A DNA stretch of 64,000 nt from Paragonimus skrjabini miyazakii (lineage: Eukaryota > Platyhelminthes > Trematoda > Plagiorchiida > Troglotrematidae). Each line of letters opens with the position of its first letter. Position 1 is the first letter of the stretch. The translations under genes were made by a program, and so were the position numbers. Shown here in pieces: positions 12,218 through 24,683 of the stretch. The notes under the pieces are model-generated. The model searched no databases. It was not told the origin of the DNA and saw only the letters and a list, made by a program, of their open reading frames with translations. The DNA lies in contig JTDE01000445.1 in the NCBI GenBank assembly GCA_014338405.1, forward strand, positions 116,794-180,793, read 5' to 3'.

Positions 12218-13499
12218 ATACATTGTTCAAAAAATGTATTGATGTAACGTGTCTTGTGATGTATACATTGATAATATTAACTATTAAGTGGTAGGTCAAG
12301 TTATCTTCACAAATAGAGTGAATGTGCTTCAAATGTCTAGTTTCGACATTACTTCCGTTGCATGTTTCACTTCTGTGAGCCGTTTTTTCTGCAGTTAGGA
12401 AAGTAGTTCACTAAATTTAAGAGAAGAGCTTCTTAGATAACAAGGCAGTTTTACATACCAGAGTATACATAGTCAACATAGGTGAATGGACTTGGCAGAA
12501 AAGTTCATTACAGTGCTTTATTAAAGGTGAACCGCAGTCGATCACAGGGTACACCATATAGGAAGTGGCTGAACCGTTTAACGTTTTCGCATATGCAAAT
12601 ACCAGCATATTGTATTCCTGTGTGAAAGAAGTATAAATGAGCTGTGACAGGTCATTGAAAATCGAGTAGATGAAATCAGAATTGACTGTCTACGTATGTT
12701 TGTCGCAAGTAAACAAGCATGGCAGTAATGAACTTTGTCATCAGTTTGCTAGTAACAACACTACATTTAGAAATATATTTGAGTAATCATTTCACAAGAA
12801 ATGCATAAGCAAATACAGTGTGAAAGCATGCATACTAATACAAAGCGATGCACATAGGTTACGTTGTATACAAATACGTAATGTACAATTAACAAAAGAC
12901 TAGGTTACTCACTTTGGTAACGGAAGCTGCCACATAAAATTACAAAATGAGATACAGTAGCCACATACGATTCATTGAACAAGGCTTCAGGATAGTAGTT
13001 TTGATTGGTAAAGATCAAACCGCGGTCGGCGCGGTGGCAGATGATGATGACTTTGAATGGAAGAAACCAAACCAATCTAAAAGTTATGTATACTACAAGT
13101 GAAAGCATGAAAAATATTTCCGCTGTCAATACATACAGTTATGTGTTACCAAAGTGAGGTTAATCTAAGAATGAGCTGTAAACCTCCAACTGCATTATCA
13201 TTGGCAATATCTAGAAAGGTTGGAAATTGGAAGGAAAACAACACATTCGGGCGAGAAAAAGTGGGCGTTTTGTACAATATTCGTTACACTTTGTATGGTC
13301 GGGAAGGTTTTGTCTATGTAAGCAAATCAATATGAATGATTTGGAAAGGAAAGTGTACATCAGTAACACTTGTTTGAAATTTTCGTAAAAGCGTCTGTTG
13401 TGTCAGAGAAGCGCGTTAATGTGACCCAGGAAGCATAGACTTTTAGGTCCCAGTTTTGTTCAGACAACTTAAAACTGAGTGAGTCAATTATGACAGTGT
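12218..13499. other. Gene-free stretch
   Basis: I see no repeat or RNA. Short open frames at 12417-12608 and 12905-13129 (minus) and 13141-13335 (plus) show no domain and are consistent with chance. Confidence 0.45.
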
Positions 13500-13625
13500 G
13501 TTAACAATTAAAGGTGACCTGCGAAACACAGATAGAAAATTGCCGTTGGAATAAGTATAAAAAGTCAAGTCATTTGACGGTTTTCCTCGTACTCTCTCTG
13601 TGGCAATCATATGTAAGCAATTTGC
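13500..13625 (-). pseudogene. Possible second Penelope-like C-terminal remnant
   Basis: On the minus strand a frame gives MIATERVRGKPSND, closely resembling VATERVRRNPTSS in the Penelope-like fragment at 7305-7625. It is followed after a shorter gap by NGNFLSVFR against NSFRVLR. The underlying DNA is also similar over about 30 bases, around CACAGAGAGAGTACGAGG. The central H-x-x-x-TGH block is missing, so this would be a short, internally deleted remnant. The match is short, and chance similarity cannot be excluded. Confidence 0.35.
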
Positions 13626-13951
13626 CAAAAGTTCGACATGATTCCCATTGATGTCAGTATAACACTGATGCATCACGTTAAAATAAAATGTTTACTAATA
13701 ACAATGCCGCTTCTGAACAACTCGTTAAATATATCCCTTGAAGAAATACTTGAAACGGTACGTCTGGTCTGTTTGCAGATTGAGGCCGGCACAATTGCGA
13801 TTTCACTTCGATTTAAATTGGCTGCTCAATATATGTACTAACAAAGTTGCACTTGTGTCGTGAAACTACAGCATAGCACATGGCGTGAATGTTTTCTCTA
13901 CTGTGCTGACTAATTACTTTTCCCAATGTAACTGTTACTTTAGTTTATCAG

Positions 13952-14128
13952 TAGTAGAATTGGACAAAACACTGCTTTTACACTACAGCCCAATTTGGAA
14001 ACATTATTGGTTTAGTGAATTTATGGTCGGTGACCCAGTTAAACAAGCATACTGTGAAAAGCCGACGTATCGTGCTCGAGATTACTCCAGTGTCATTCCA
14101 CTATACTGTGTGATATTCGCGAACCCAG
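13952..14128 (+). CDS. Putative exon 1 of an in-phase three-exon series, gene unidentified
   Basis: This segment is bounded by an AG acceptor after a pyrimidine-rich stretch (TTTATCAG; a second AG lies at 13943) and a consensus GTAAGTAAG donor directly after 14128. The donor is the best in the window. The 177 bases are open in one frame and encode about 59 residues rich in Tyr, Trp and charged residues, with two Cys. The exon ends with one base of a split codon (G). The next candidate exon starts with AC, so splicing restores an Asp codon in frame. I do not recognise a family. The segment could be part of a large helical scaffold or an extracellular protein, which is inference only. Confidence 0.38.
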
Positions 14129-14590
14129 GTAAGTAAGACCCTCAGTAAACCTTCAGTCGAACGAGAGTGATGAGATTAATTTGCGACAATTGTGCCACAC
14201 TGTGCTACCCGATCTTGAAGGTTTAGCAGTCAGTAATAACTCACAGGAATCAATTAGTCGAGTAATTGAAAAGACTTTCATATAAAAAAGTCATTTCAAT
14301 GGTGTTATTTAATTACTTTTCTAAATACATTTCTGTCAAGTGTGAGTCAATTGTAAGCACCGGATCAACAGTATAAACAACTTTTTTCGACTTCCAGCTG
14401 TTAACAATCTCATGTATGGAAACGTTGTGCATAGTCCAGGTGGGTAAGTTTACAAAGTGGCGTTTGACTGCTAGTTTCCAAATATTTCGAGTTTAAAACT
14501 AGCAATAAAGATCATGCCATTGTCTTATGTTTTATCCATCTGCACTTATTGTCAAACATCAAATTGTTGAGGTGATTCATTTTGTTTCAG

Positions 14591-14767
14591 ACCAAAACCG
14601 TGAGAATTGCTTCTACTTACTTTATCAAAACCTCAATGTAACAAACCGTTTTGTGTCTGATAAGCGGCTGATGAGTTTAAAAACAAAATTTGGATGTCAC
14701 TTACGTTCTATTGAAACGCACAAGTTATCTAAAGTTCTGGCGGATCTATTCCGACGGAAAGCAGTGC
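14591..14767 (+). CDS. Putative exon 2 of an in-phase series, gene unidentified
   Basis: The acceptor is CATTTTGTTTCAG, a strong pyrimidine tract, and the donor is GTATAAGT. The 177 bases are open in one frame, starting NRENCFYLLYQNL and ending in a basic FRRKAV. The reading phase matches the exon at 13952-14128 across a 462-base intron and the exon at 15065 across a 297-base intron, where C joins AG to make a Gln codon. Two phase-consistent junctions together with good splice sites are the reason for calling it. The composition (Leu, Lys and Asn rich, helical) suggests a cytosolic or scaffold-type protein. No catalytic motif is visible. Confidence 0.38.
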
Positions 14768-15064
14768 GTATAAGTTTCGGTGTTGATTAAGATTTATGTA
14801 CAGCACCTCATTATCACTGTCAAAAGTTGAACTCCACTTTACACTTTTTTGAGATACTTATATTAAACACTACATCATTAGAATGACAATGAAGAACACT
14901 CTGGACTAACGGCTGAACTTATTCATGGTTATTGTCTGTTCATCTTTTAAAATAACGCAGTAACTTTACCGTTTATACTAACTAGCAACCCATTGACCAA
15001 AGCTAATCAATCCAATCGCAGTCACATGTTTTATTTCAAACTGCTTTACCAACTGCTCAAACAG

Positions 15065-15336
15065 AGCTCGAGGATGCTCTTGAAGACTGGCTACCGAATT
15101 TAAAGATTACAAATGTGCTAGATACTATACTTAAGTCGATTTATACGTATAACTTAGCTGTTGATAACAAAGTCAACTTCGAAGACATAGTAATTTGCCT
15201 TTACATGATAAACAAAAGCTCATTTGTTTCTCTCCGTTGCGATTGTAACTCTAAAGTGGTAGTTCATAGTCATATTTTTAACGCACAAGTATCTCAGGCA
15301 GAAAGTAACTGCAAAATTTTCCGTGGTTTTCTCTAG
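15065..15336 (+). CDS. Putative exon 3 of an in-phase series, gene unidentified
   Basis: The acceptor is CTGCTCAAACAG. The frame begins LEDALEDWLPNL, continues with a helical acidic and hydrophobic segment (ILKSIYTYNLAVD, VNFEDIVICLY), and reaches a TAG stop at 15334-15336. It could be a terminal exon ending there, or an internal exon ending at 15258 before GTAGTT. In the second case it would join in phase 0 to the candidate at 16928. The LEDALEDW start and amphipathic pattern resemble HEAT- or TPR-like helices, but no specific family is recognised. Confidence 0.36.
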
Positions 15337-16927
15337 TGTAAGTCGTATTTTAACAAACACGAATTGCAAACATTAAGTAATGAGGTTTCACATAAACTAG
15401 AAGACTGCTCAAGTACTGAAGTACCATTCAAAAGAATCCAAGCATTGTTTTAAGGTGCTCCAACGATCGAGCCGATCTGAGTGGAGGAAAATTAGGCAGG
15501 GTTTACTCTCATATAGAAGTGGCCATAAAATTTACCCCTGTTTGGTAGTGTTAATTGAATTACCTTGACCAATTTAGTTGATTTTATTTGGGTAAGAAAG
15601 GTATGACTTGGTGCAATTTGTAATTCTAATTTTTACCTGTTCTGAAGCACACCTTCAATTTTCGGTTAGTCCAGCGAATTAGGACCGTCATAAAACACTT
15701 TTACTACTCATATTTCTTGTGCAGATCTCACAGCAAATATTTGAACAAGAGAAGATGAAGCGTTTTATTTATATAACTTTGACTATTTGTGGCCTGTTCA
15801 ACTAAAATCGCTATTGTTGCCATGATTAGCTTGAGAATCAAGCACATTTTTACTATATACCTAATATGAAAAACACATGGCTCTTGCTAGTCTAAGAATA
15901 CTTCCGCCGACCAAAAGACGAAGACGCACACACTACTGATCACATTGCATAAACTTGAAATTTGAGTCGGAAACTAAACTCAATTAATTCTTGATAAAAA
16001 TTGTTAAGATGACCGCCACAACGCCATAAGATTTGGCTGGAACCTTTTCAGAGGAGGGTAATCCCCTGTACCTCTTTTATGGCACTCTGGAATCTCAGTT
16101 TTGCGTTCTTTCTTGTTTCTGTTGAATGGACCAAGATGATTCACGTTTTTTTAAATTGGTTCGTGCGTGTCAAACAAGTTGAAACTTATGCTTTCGATTA
16201 GATTCCGGTCAGGACTGAAGAATGAAAAGCTTATTGTACACTTTCTTCTACTCAACCAATTTGTATTTGGGGACTTGTGTACCGGAATATTATTCCGATA
16301 GAAAATTAAATCGCTCACGAACATTCGTGGTGAACAACAAATCAAACCCTAGCATTGTTTACTTGTTTATCATTTCAACCATAAAAAACAATTACCAATT
16401 CACTCGTACCCTTATTTAAATTTTAAATCCAAAACATTGTGGCACAACTCTGCGAATCTCCTTCAACGAAGTTTAAGCCATTATCACTGACTAACGTTAA
16501 TTTCTTGGGAGTTCAACTTATTTAGCTCACCAAAAATGACGGATGTATGGATGTGCAAGCAATATGGACCCCCAAAATCCCACCGAATTACGGACAATGC
16601 GTTTTTTACTGGATATTATGTTAGGGAGAGTCATGTAATGGTTGTTTGAAAAACCCCATTTGAAGGATTTAATAGAAGTCCGAATACCGCTCAATTGGAG
16701 CGAATATCATGAGAATCGCTCTTTGCCAGTCTCAGTGAGATAGCATTGTCCACCATTATTTTACAGATTGAGGTCTTCTCGGTCGTTTGTGCGTGATTAT
16801 CAAAACTTGCTGGGAGGTACGTAGCCTGCTGTGCGATTGTTACCACTCAGCATTTATGCATGTCCGATGAACTTCGTCTAAATTTCTCACTATAACAGCA
16901 GTGAATAATTAACTTCGCGTTTACTAG
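15337..16927. other. Gene-free or intronic stretch
   Basis: No recognisable element. Short overlapping open frames on opposite strands near 16151-16419 are at chance level. Confidence 0.45.
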
Positions 16928-17086
16928 TTTGCGAAGACTTTGAGGCAGACTGACCTTCCAAACAATTCCTGTACACAACCACAACATTTGTGCCGATCAG
17001 TGGATTTCACGGAATCTGAGAATGACGGCACAGGGGATTGGCAAATGGGTGATTACTTTCAAACTTCAGTATCTACTTTTCCTTTA
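16928..17086 (+). CDS. Putative phase-0 exon, unidentified, acidic and Cys-containing
   Basis: A TTTACTAG acceptor and a GTAAGATA donor bound 159 bases, exactly 53 codons, in an open frame. The peptide has three Cys in its first half and an acidic, Gly/Asp-rich stretch (ESENDGTGDWQMGDYF) in the second, as in extracellular or linker regions. It would connect in phase to the short form of the 15065 exon and to the 24591 candidate. The intron sizes implied, 1.7 and 7.5 kb, are usual for trematode genes. No family was recognised. Confidence 0.28.
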
Positions 17087-20000
17087 GTAAGATATAAGAT
17101 CGAGGTTCACTGGACCGGTATGCCTGATGAGTGACTACAGCAAAAAAGAATGATGTGCATTCGAGTAAATTTCTCCCCTCACAATATTCTATTCCGAAAC
17201 ACAACACCGGCGTTGATCATTTTTATTTACATTCATTTATGAAAATTGATATATAAGATGCTTACGAACTGACTTCGTGATTTTTGAAGCCGTTCTATGA
17301 TCTCCAGGTTTGTTCGAATGCATTTATTCAAAAATTCAAAATTTGTTTATTTCAAACTTCAGCAAATGTGGTGTTGCAGTTCATAGAGGAGTTACAAACA
17401 AAACACTTCTGTTAAGGGTTTTTGGTTGAGACTCGGGTGGTTGCTCAGTCTGCCCTGAACGACTGATTAATCCGCGCAGCTCCCAGATCTCGATGTGTCT
17501 GGGCTTCTCGACTGAAATTTGCCGCAGTTATGTGATGGTTTGCCTAGAATCAATCTTCTCACCAGCCATAAAAGCAAAAATAACGCATGCACGTAGAGCG
17601 GCTATATAATAGTGTTATTAACATTCCTAAGTTATCGTTTAATGAATACTTAGGACAAAATGGGTGCCAAATGAATTCTGCCAACTGTAACATAAATTTA
17701 GCGCCAAGACAAGCAAAATGAGCACTTTAAAGCAATGCACAGGAATTTTCTACAACATAGTGAGTAACCTCACAGTTTTACTGCAGGTGATTAAGTTGTA
17801 TGCCATTGGAATATATTTCACGTGAAAATCGCGTTATGAGACAGAGCTGAGCGTGTACAACATTGTGGCATTAGACCGCAATCAGTCCATGCTGTAGTCT
17901 GACCGGTACAAGCCGAACGCAACACATCCGTGGTATGTAGATGCAAATACCTGATTTTCCAACTGTCATGCTCAGCAGCGTAATGCACGCAGATAAATAA
18001 ACCATGAACAACCTGACAACCCGCGATTTGCTAGTCTGAGGGATGGCTAGACTTGTGACTGGAAGAAACTGCCTCGTTTGCTTCAACAGCCAAACACATA
18101 GTTCTTGGGATTCGCTGATCCATTTCTCTGTCAGACAAGTTAGATCGAATAACGCGGAAGAGCGAGCACAGTTACAAATCGCCACTTCACCTGGGCTGGC
18201 TCCAGTAATCTGGCCACAAATCATGTTTGACATGGTCTAACACAGAAGCCGAGACTAAGATATACATGTTAGCAACAGACTCAGCGGTTGTCTTATGGGC
18301 GGTCGGTCGGTGCTATGCTGGATTCTCACCACAGACACATTAATAGATGGTCTGTGGCTTAATATCAGATTCAACACTTATTTGAAATGATGAAAAGTGT
18401 AGGGCACTCTAAGCGGACGGTGAAAGTGTCGGTCACAAAATAATGTCGACATCCGAGCAGATCGACCTTAAAATATCTGATGACAAACCTCTGCCACCAG
18501 CAACATAGCGTTAGTGCAAATTGGTGGTCTTCTAGAACCTGCTTCTCTCAAAACTATTATATTCAAACGTCCTTCAAACTTATTATGAATAATGTTCCAA
18601 TACCGTACCAGTGAACTTTCGAATTTTGTTCAGAACTTGTGATCCAAATTTAAAACAAATCTGGACACAATAGATCTTCACAATGACTTCAGCTGATTCT
18701 GTACGATATCAAGATCGATCGATTGCTTGCATTCGATGAACTACGTCTCATTAGCAACTGCGCGCGACGGGTCGATCTTGACGGACTGAACAGTTAGCTA
18801 AAACCAGCTTAAATACCATTAGTAAGTCAACCTATTCAAGTAACAAAATTGAAGACGGCATTGAAAGCAATGGTTTGATATGATACGAACTGAAACAGTA
18901 GTAAACAACATAACTGTAACAAATTTCTTTTATGGTTTGCCGCAGAACAAAATCATCAAGCAGAATGATTTGCAGGACCAAATGAACTTCAGAAAGTATA
19001 GTCAACACAATCCAAAGTAATACAGGAATCCGGTCGGAAATAGGATCAGTATGTAGAGCAGAATGTGTATTGAAGTAATCTTAGAGTTTAAAAACATTAG
19101 AAACGAATAGTTTTTTGGATAGTTTATTAGATTTCTAAGAAACAGGACCTAGCTCTGGCGATTGATAAGATTGCGTGCCATACTGTTTAGAAAATAATCA
19201 AATTTCTTTCACATCTAATAAACAAGTGCCATTAATGCATCAAAACAATAATACAGAAACAGTTACAACCTATGGGTGTAACAGTGAATAAGTTGGACGT
19301 AAGTAATGACAAGATTAATTAATATCAATTACAAAAACAAGTTACTCCGTTTTTCAGTAAAGAGGCAACCACCGTTATAGAACAAATAAAACAATCAAAC
19401 GGGATGCATTGGAGGCATAAAACTGAAAAATGGTGGACAGACGAAACAATAAAATCTGAAAAAGACGTGGGATAGGTTGATACTTGAGGACATACACTCA
19501 GAGAATCAAACATCTAAATAGCTTGCGAGCAGGCAAGCAAAATAAACTTCAGCATATCGGCTCCACACTGAAAATTTGCGAAACAGACTGCAAAATATCA
19601 ACTATCTTAATGGAAAGCATAGACGTCTGTCACTCCGAACTGGACTTACTGGCTTATAAAATGAGCAAACAGGACTGTTTTTTTGCTGAATTCGTTTGTT
19701 TGATTGTAAATGCATTCAGTCCTTATTCAACAACCACAATTCTAGAAGCAGGCGTACAAGGTAGTGCACCACAAAATGGTGTACTGATTAAGAAATTTTA
19801 TTTGTCTTTTCAAGGTTTTGGAGCAACTGGTATCCGTAAAATAAATTTATCCTACACACACCTGTAACATCTCAGTTTCAACAATCTTGATTATTTCATT
19901 AGGTTTTATGGTAGCGGGGCTTATATAGTTCCTAATAAAATAAATTACATACCAGTGAATATTGGTCAAATCTTTCGCGGGCGGAGAGAATATGTATTTG

Positions 20001-23000
20001 GAGGTCCGTGTCCTTGTCGGACAAAAACTAATAAACACATGTAATCAGTGCAAAAATGCACTCAAGCCACAATGTAAACTATGCAGAGATGTGTTTTTTA
20101 CATTTCGACGAGGATTTCAGTCCAATAAATCATAATTGAGGTATTTACCTACAAGATCTTTGTCGAAAGCAAAGTGTAGTTGGCACAGACCCACACTATC
20201 TTTTCATAAACTTTTGGACACTGAGTGTACATACTTCGAGAACTTTCCTGCCTCTCCTTAAGCACTCATAAAATTTCAACATCATGGGTGTAAAATTCGA
20301 TTGTTCAATTCGACGGTTTGAGAACAACGTATTCTTGTAAAGCCCAGCAAGGAAAAGTGAAAAACAGAATGTGTATATTTTTTGCAACTTTATTCTTGTG
20401 TTTTGAAGAAACTTTAACTCAGCTTTCCTGCGTCATCGTCTGTTTAACATTCGTTGATGTTTGGTAACCAAACTATTTTTTGGCAAGGTTGTGCTAGACA
20501 ACTTGTTTACATCACAGGTTAAAATGTATTTTATTGTACGTCCTGTTTGTTGAGTCTTTCGACTTACAAGTTCCTGATTCAACAAGAACCTCTAGAACGA
20601 AGACCAACGTGCTTAAGAGTAAACATGACTCGGTGTCTTGTCGCTTTCATAAGTTGAGCGGCAAAGCTTCAATACAAAATTTACTTCATTGTCAGTCCAA
20701 GAAAGCTGCAGCTTCCTCGTGCAACGAGTTTCTCTGATGAGTTCGGGCTTTACGAGACGAAATACTTCAAGTCGAGAATGGTCCCTTGGTTAGCACACAG
20801 TCGGCACAGCCTTTATTCTGTCCCTCACTGACCATGACTGAGCTAGGTAAGAATACGACTATATTGATCCTACTCACTGAAAAGACTTAGGATAAGAATC
20901 TGCAGTCATTGCTCGTATATGCCTGTGTCTAATAATGTGAATGGTATCTTCCTTCGAAAAAGGAGTTGTCACTTGTAGGTGAACGCATGGTTCACGGTCA
21001 CCGAGTGATAGGTTCAGCATAAATACACAGACAAGTAAACAGTGGCGAAAAATAAACGCCGTGCTGCAGCACGGTCAGGAGTATTCCCTTACTATCATTC
21101 TAATGTTCTTGGGACATATTGTAGACAAAACTAGTAATGATATCACAAAAGGGCATTGAAACTGTTGCCGAAACTGATGGCTGATCACAGCAGTTGAAAC
21201 TAAATCCAATCAGCGTAGTGTGACATATCACTCAATAATCAAGTCGGATGATAAACAAATGAGGTTGCGCGTTATCTGATACAGTCCTGCATAATAAGCA
21301 TTACCATACAAACAACAGGGATACAAGAAAGTGTCAACAAATTGGTCGCTGTCATCAGTTTGAGTATTAACACTACCACTTTACAAAAAATGTAACACCC
21401 AGTAAAACATTCGATGCAATCGATCATTTAATATTCACAAATTGAGTAAGAAAAACTGATTACGTTGCCCAAAATCACAACCTACCTTGTTGTTGATATG
21501 CGTTTACAAGACATTATTTTCGACCAAGATTTCCTTTTGTTTACTTCTGTTCAAATTTGTTTACATACATAAGCCTTAAATAGTGTTACTCCTGATAAAT
21601 TAAAATAGAGGAATGCAAAAAACAAAGATCATACTGTCTCCTGCAGCAAGCGATGAATCCATGACTTTACAAAAAATGCCAAGAATGTTATAACCATACA
21701 AGCTACATCAAATATAGAGGCGGATAAGATAAATATGAAATCCAGTAAAATGGGTCAATTTTTTCTATTAATGATTAACTCTTTTGTCCAACACTGTGAT
21801 GAATACAACTCGGCTTGAAACTGAGTACATTGAAAGCTTAAGCTGTCTTTATACTTTAGCAGCAAAAGGCTTTGAATTTATTCAGTTCCATGCAAAAATC
21901 ACGTGCAATTAAATCGCGTTACACTGTGATGTGTCGCAGACTAAGTGATTCGAGCCAAATCTCATCTGATTTTCTAAAGCCAATATTTAAATTTAGTCCA
22001 AAAACAAATTTGCCAAAATTTTCCCGCAGAAACGACCAAAATACATTAAATATTTAAGGGTTCGAAGGTTCGCTGTCCATCATTAGTCTAAGTTTGCTTT
22101 TGAACCGACGTTACACAGTTAGAATATATTTAGCAAACTATCTTTTTCAAACGGGCACTAAGGCAACAAAAACATAAACAAGAGTCACTCATGCTTGAGG
22201 AAAGTTTCCTCATCAAATTGAACTGTTAGTCAGTCCCTTGTGACATCAATTAGTAAATTTTTCACTTCATTTTTGCTAAAACTCATTAGTAGTGTGTAAC
22301 AACTAGCTGAGTTGCTCAACAGGGATTAAACGCATAATGTAGCAAATTGAGTGCAATCTGTCAGACAAGTTCTAATTGTGAGGTCAGTAACTGGGTGTAA
22401 CAGAAAAATTACTTATCCTCCATAAGACATGAGCAAGAAACCTAAACATAACACGAAAATTTGTGATAGATTGTTTGTATGTGTAAGTCTGGTATATGTA
22501 TCGACCTTTGAAGTTCGATCTTGTAGAAATCCGACCCAAGCCTATCCCTCCCAAATGTTTACCCTTGTATAGTCAACCTCCGGTGTTTCGGGCCGTTAAT
22601 CGACACTTCACATAGAGGTCTCTGTTTTATCGAGTCAATCGGAAATTTGTGCGAGTTGCCAGTTGCTGAAGTGGTGTGAGCATCACCTTTTGAAGCCCAG
22701 CTCATGTCCGCTGCTTTTGAACCTTGTGACTACTCGGAAGAACTCTGTTGGATATGAATGTCATAATATGTGTTTACAATTCATCTTTAACCTGTTTGGC
22801 ACCAAATCATAATCCACGTCTAAGAAAACGATCCGTCGACTGAAATTGTTCAGGGTGTCTAGTTATTCACTTTGATGTTTTGTTCAATAGTACCGTGGCG
22901 TTGTGATCCAATCTTGTTTAGATTATTCGAGGTTGTTGGTTAATCATTACGAGTTGCTCAATGTCGCCGTGGAAGATCTTACAGTCTGGTTTTATGTGGA

Positions 23001-24139
23001 ACTGTTGACAAGGGACTGTAAGTGGTCCATCGCTAACCTGTAACGGATTTCACGGTCTGATAAACGTTTGACGATGCGGATGGGTTGTAACAAGAAGTAA
23101 GTTCAAGTTTAGGGATTCATCCGCAAATGAAATGGTTAGAAGTCTACCTCAGTAAAAAAAGAAACTGTGATCAGGTGTGTGGTGTTCGAAATTTACTGGT
23201 TAAAACCGTCTGTATTAAAAGATCAACCACTTGTAAATCATGCTACCACCAACATGCTTGCTGCAGTATTGAAGCTTTCAATGACGGGGCAAAAATTTCT
23301 CCCTTTTTGGTTTACTCATAAGGGCGTTGGGGACAAAATGCCAAAAATAATTACTGACATGTTATTTGTAGTGAGTTAGATGGATATTGATTTAGTTCAC
23401 TTCATGAATCTAACGTCAAATACCAAACCATCAACTAATGCTTTATTCGATTTCTGTTTCAATCAATAATTGGAAGTTGAGTAACAGATTCTCATCAAAC
23501 ATGTACGCATCGATAATCCGTAAGCCAATGAACAGTTATGGCTTTGCGTGCAGACCTACAAGTCGTGTAGCCAAAATATGCTTAGGCGTTGAAATTCAAG
23601 ATAGAGTCGTCATAATGTAAATGTTGTGAACAGTTGTTTAATGGAACAAATGAATCAAAGACAAAGTCGCACCCTTTAGACTGTTAAGCTGGTCATTAGG
23701 CTATTGTTGATCACACCCTGTGGTTGAATACGTCGGTGTTTTATCGCATTCTAACAGATTCGAGTACTCTGTGGGATTGATACTCATGAGACTTAACTAG
23801 ATACCAACAGCTACCAACTAGTTCACTGGTAACCCCATAAAGCGTTTCCAAACAAAACCACCTTTCAAATCCATTTTAGGTTTTTAGCATGTTTAGTTGT
23901 TTACAGACCCGTCAAAAATGGTTATTTAATCTTAACCTGTGTGTCAATAAAATGCAATGTCTGTGAACAGTGGATCTTTTTAAAATCTAAAATGGTTCTT
24001 TTGTGTACAGTTTGATGTTATGAATGGTTATCCCACATTCCATAAATTCACGAGAAACTGTCACGTGACTTAGGTTAGCACTTCCGAACCGTAAGCCGAA
24101 CGGATGTGAGAAAATATATTGTGCGTTGTGCTAATGCTC
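17087..24139. other. Long gene-poor stretch with one GC-richer island
   Basis: Most of this is AT-rich, with no feature I can support. At about 17871-18240 the composition is less AT-rich, and long frames are open on both strands (120 codons minus, 65 codons plus), which suggests an old coding or transposon remnant of unknown kind. A 127-codon plus-strand frame at 19484-19867 and a 61-codon frame at 21872-22057 have no recognisable domain. A perfect 16-bp palindrome, CCGTGCTGCAGCACGG, lies at 21059-21074. Confidence 0.4.
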
Positions 24140-24344
24140 ATTATTAAGTAAATTCTTGGTTAAGCAACAACGAGTTAAAACCAAAAAGGCCAGTTGATAA
24201 CTACCTCATTTGCAGCTTGTATATTGTGAATTTTCTGATTTAAATCGCTTGATAAAGGCTCTTCGAGAGGGTCGAAACGTTGCGAAAGAGATAACTCTTT
24301 TGGTTTTAACTCGTTGTGGCTTAACCAAGAATTTACTTAATAAT
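24140..24344. mobile_element. 205-bp foldback element with hammerhead-like internal motif
   Basis: The arms at 24140-24186 and 24298-24344 are inverted copies over 47 bases with a single mismatch, and each outer end starts ATTATTAAG. The interior of about 110 bases contains, at 24249-24282, TTGATAAAGG, a small hairpin (CTCT-TCG-AGAG) and GTCGAAACGTTG. The block TGATRAAGG...CGAAACGT resembles the hammerhead-like motif at the ends of Penelope-like elements, but the core is altered: C3 is T and G8 is A relative to CUGANGA. No target-site duplication is visible. It may be a non-autonomous derivative or a snap-back remnant of such an element. Confidence 0.7.
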
Positions 24345-24590
24345 GTCACGTAACTTATCTCGTCTTAAAAGTTTCAGTGAATTTATTCTTCACGTCAGTC
24401 GTGTTTCTTTAGTTCTGCTGTCTACGTAACCAGAGTTTAAAAATATATATTGCCGATAACTTACCTTATCGTAAAATGGTCAATCGTCGCATGAATGAAT
24501 TAAGGTATGGAAATTATCTAGTACAATTATTTGACACAATTTCTTTTCCCTTAATTGTGCATTCAATTAAAAGTGCAATTGCTTTCTCAG

Positions 24591-24683
24591 AGTATGTTTT
24601 ACTGTTATGTCAGATCCATTAATTGCAGTGAAATAGAGGCAAATTTAGTTGAATCAGCCGGTAACTTGTGCTTTAATTATCAA
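24591..24683 (+). CDS. Putative 31-codon exon, unidentified
   Basis: The acceptor TTGCTTTCTCAG is strong and the donor is GTGAAGT. The 93 bases are an exact multiple of three and open in phase 0. The peptide carries four Cys in about 30 residues with acidic residues between them, as in a secreted or ectodomain module. It would follow the candidate at 16928-17086 in phase. It is short, so chance is a serious alternative. Confidence 0.22.

Noticed and set aside
21059..21074. 16-bp palindrome as a regulatory site
   Set aside because: Short palindromes of this size occur by chance at this scale and nothing nearby gives it meaning.
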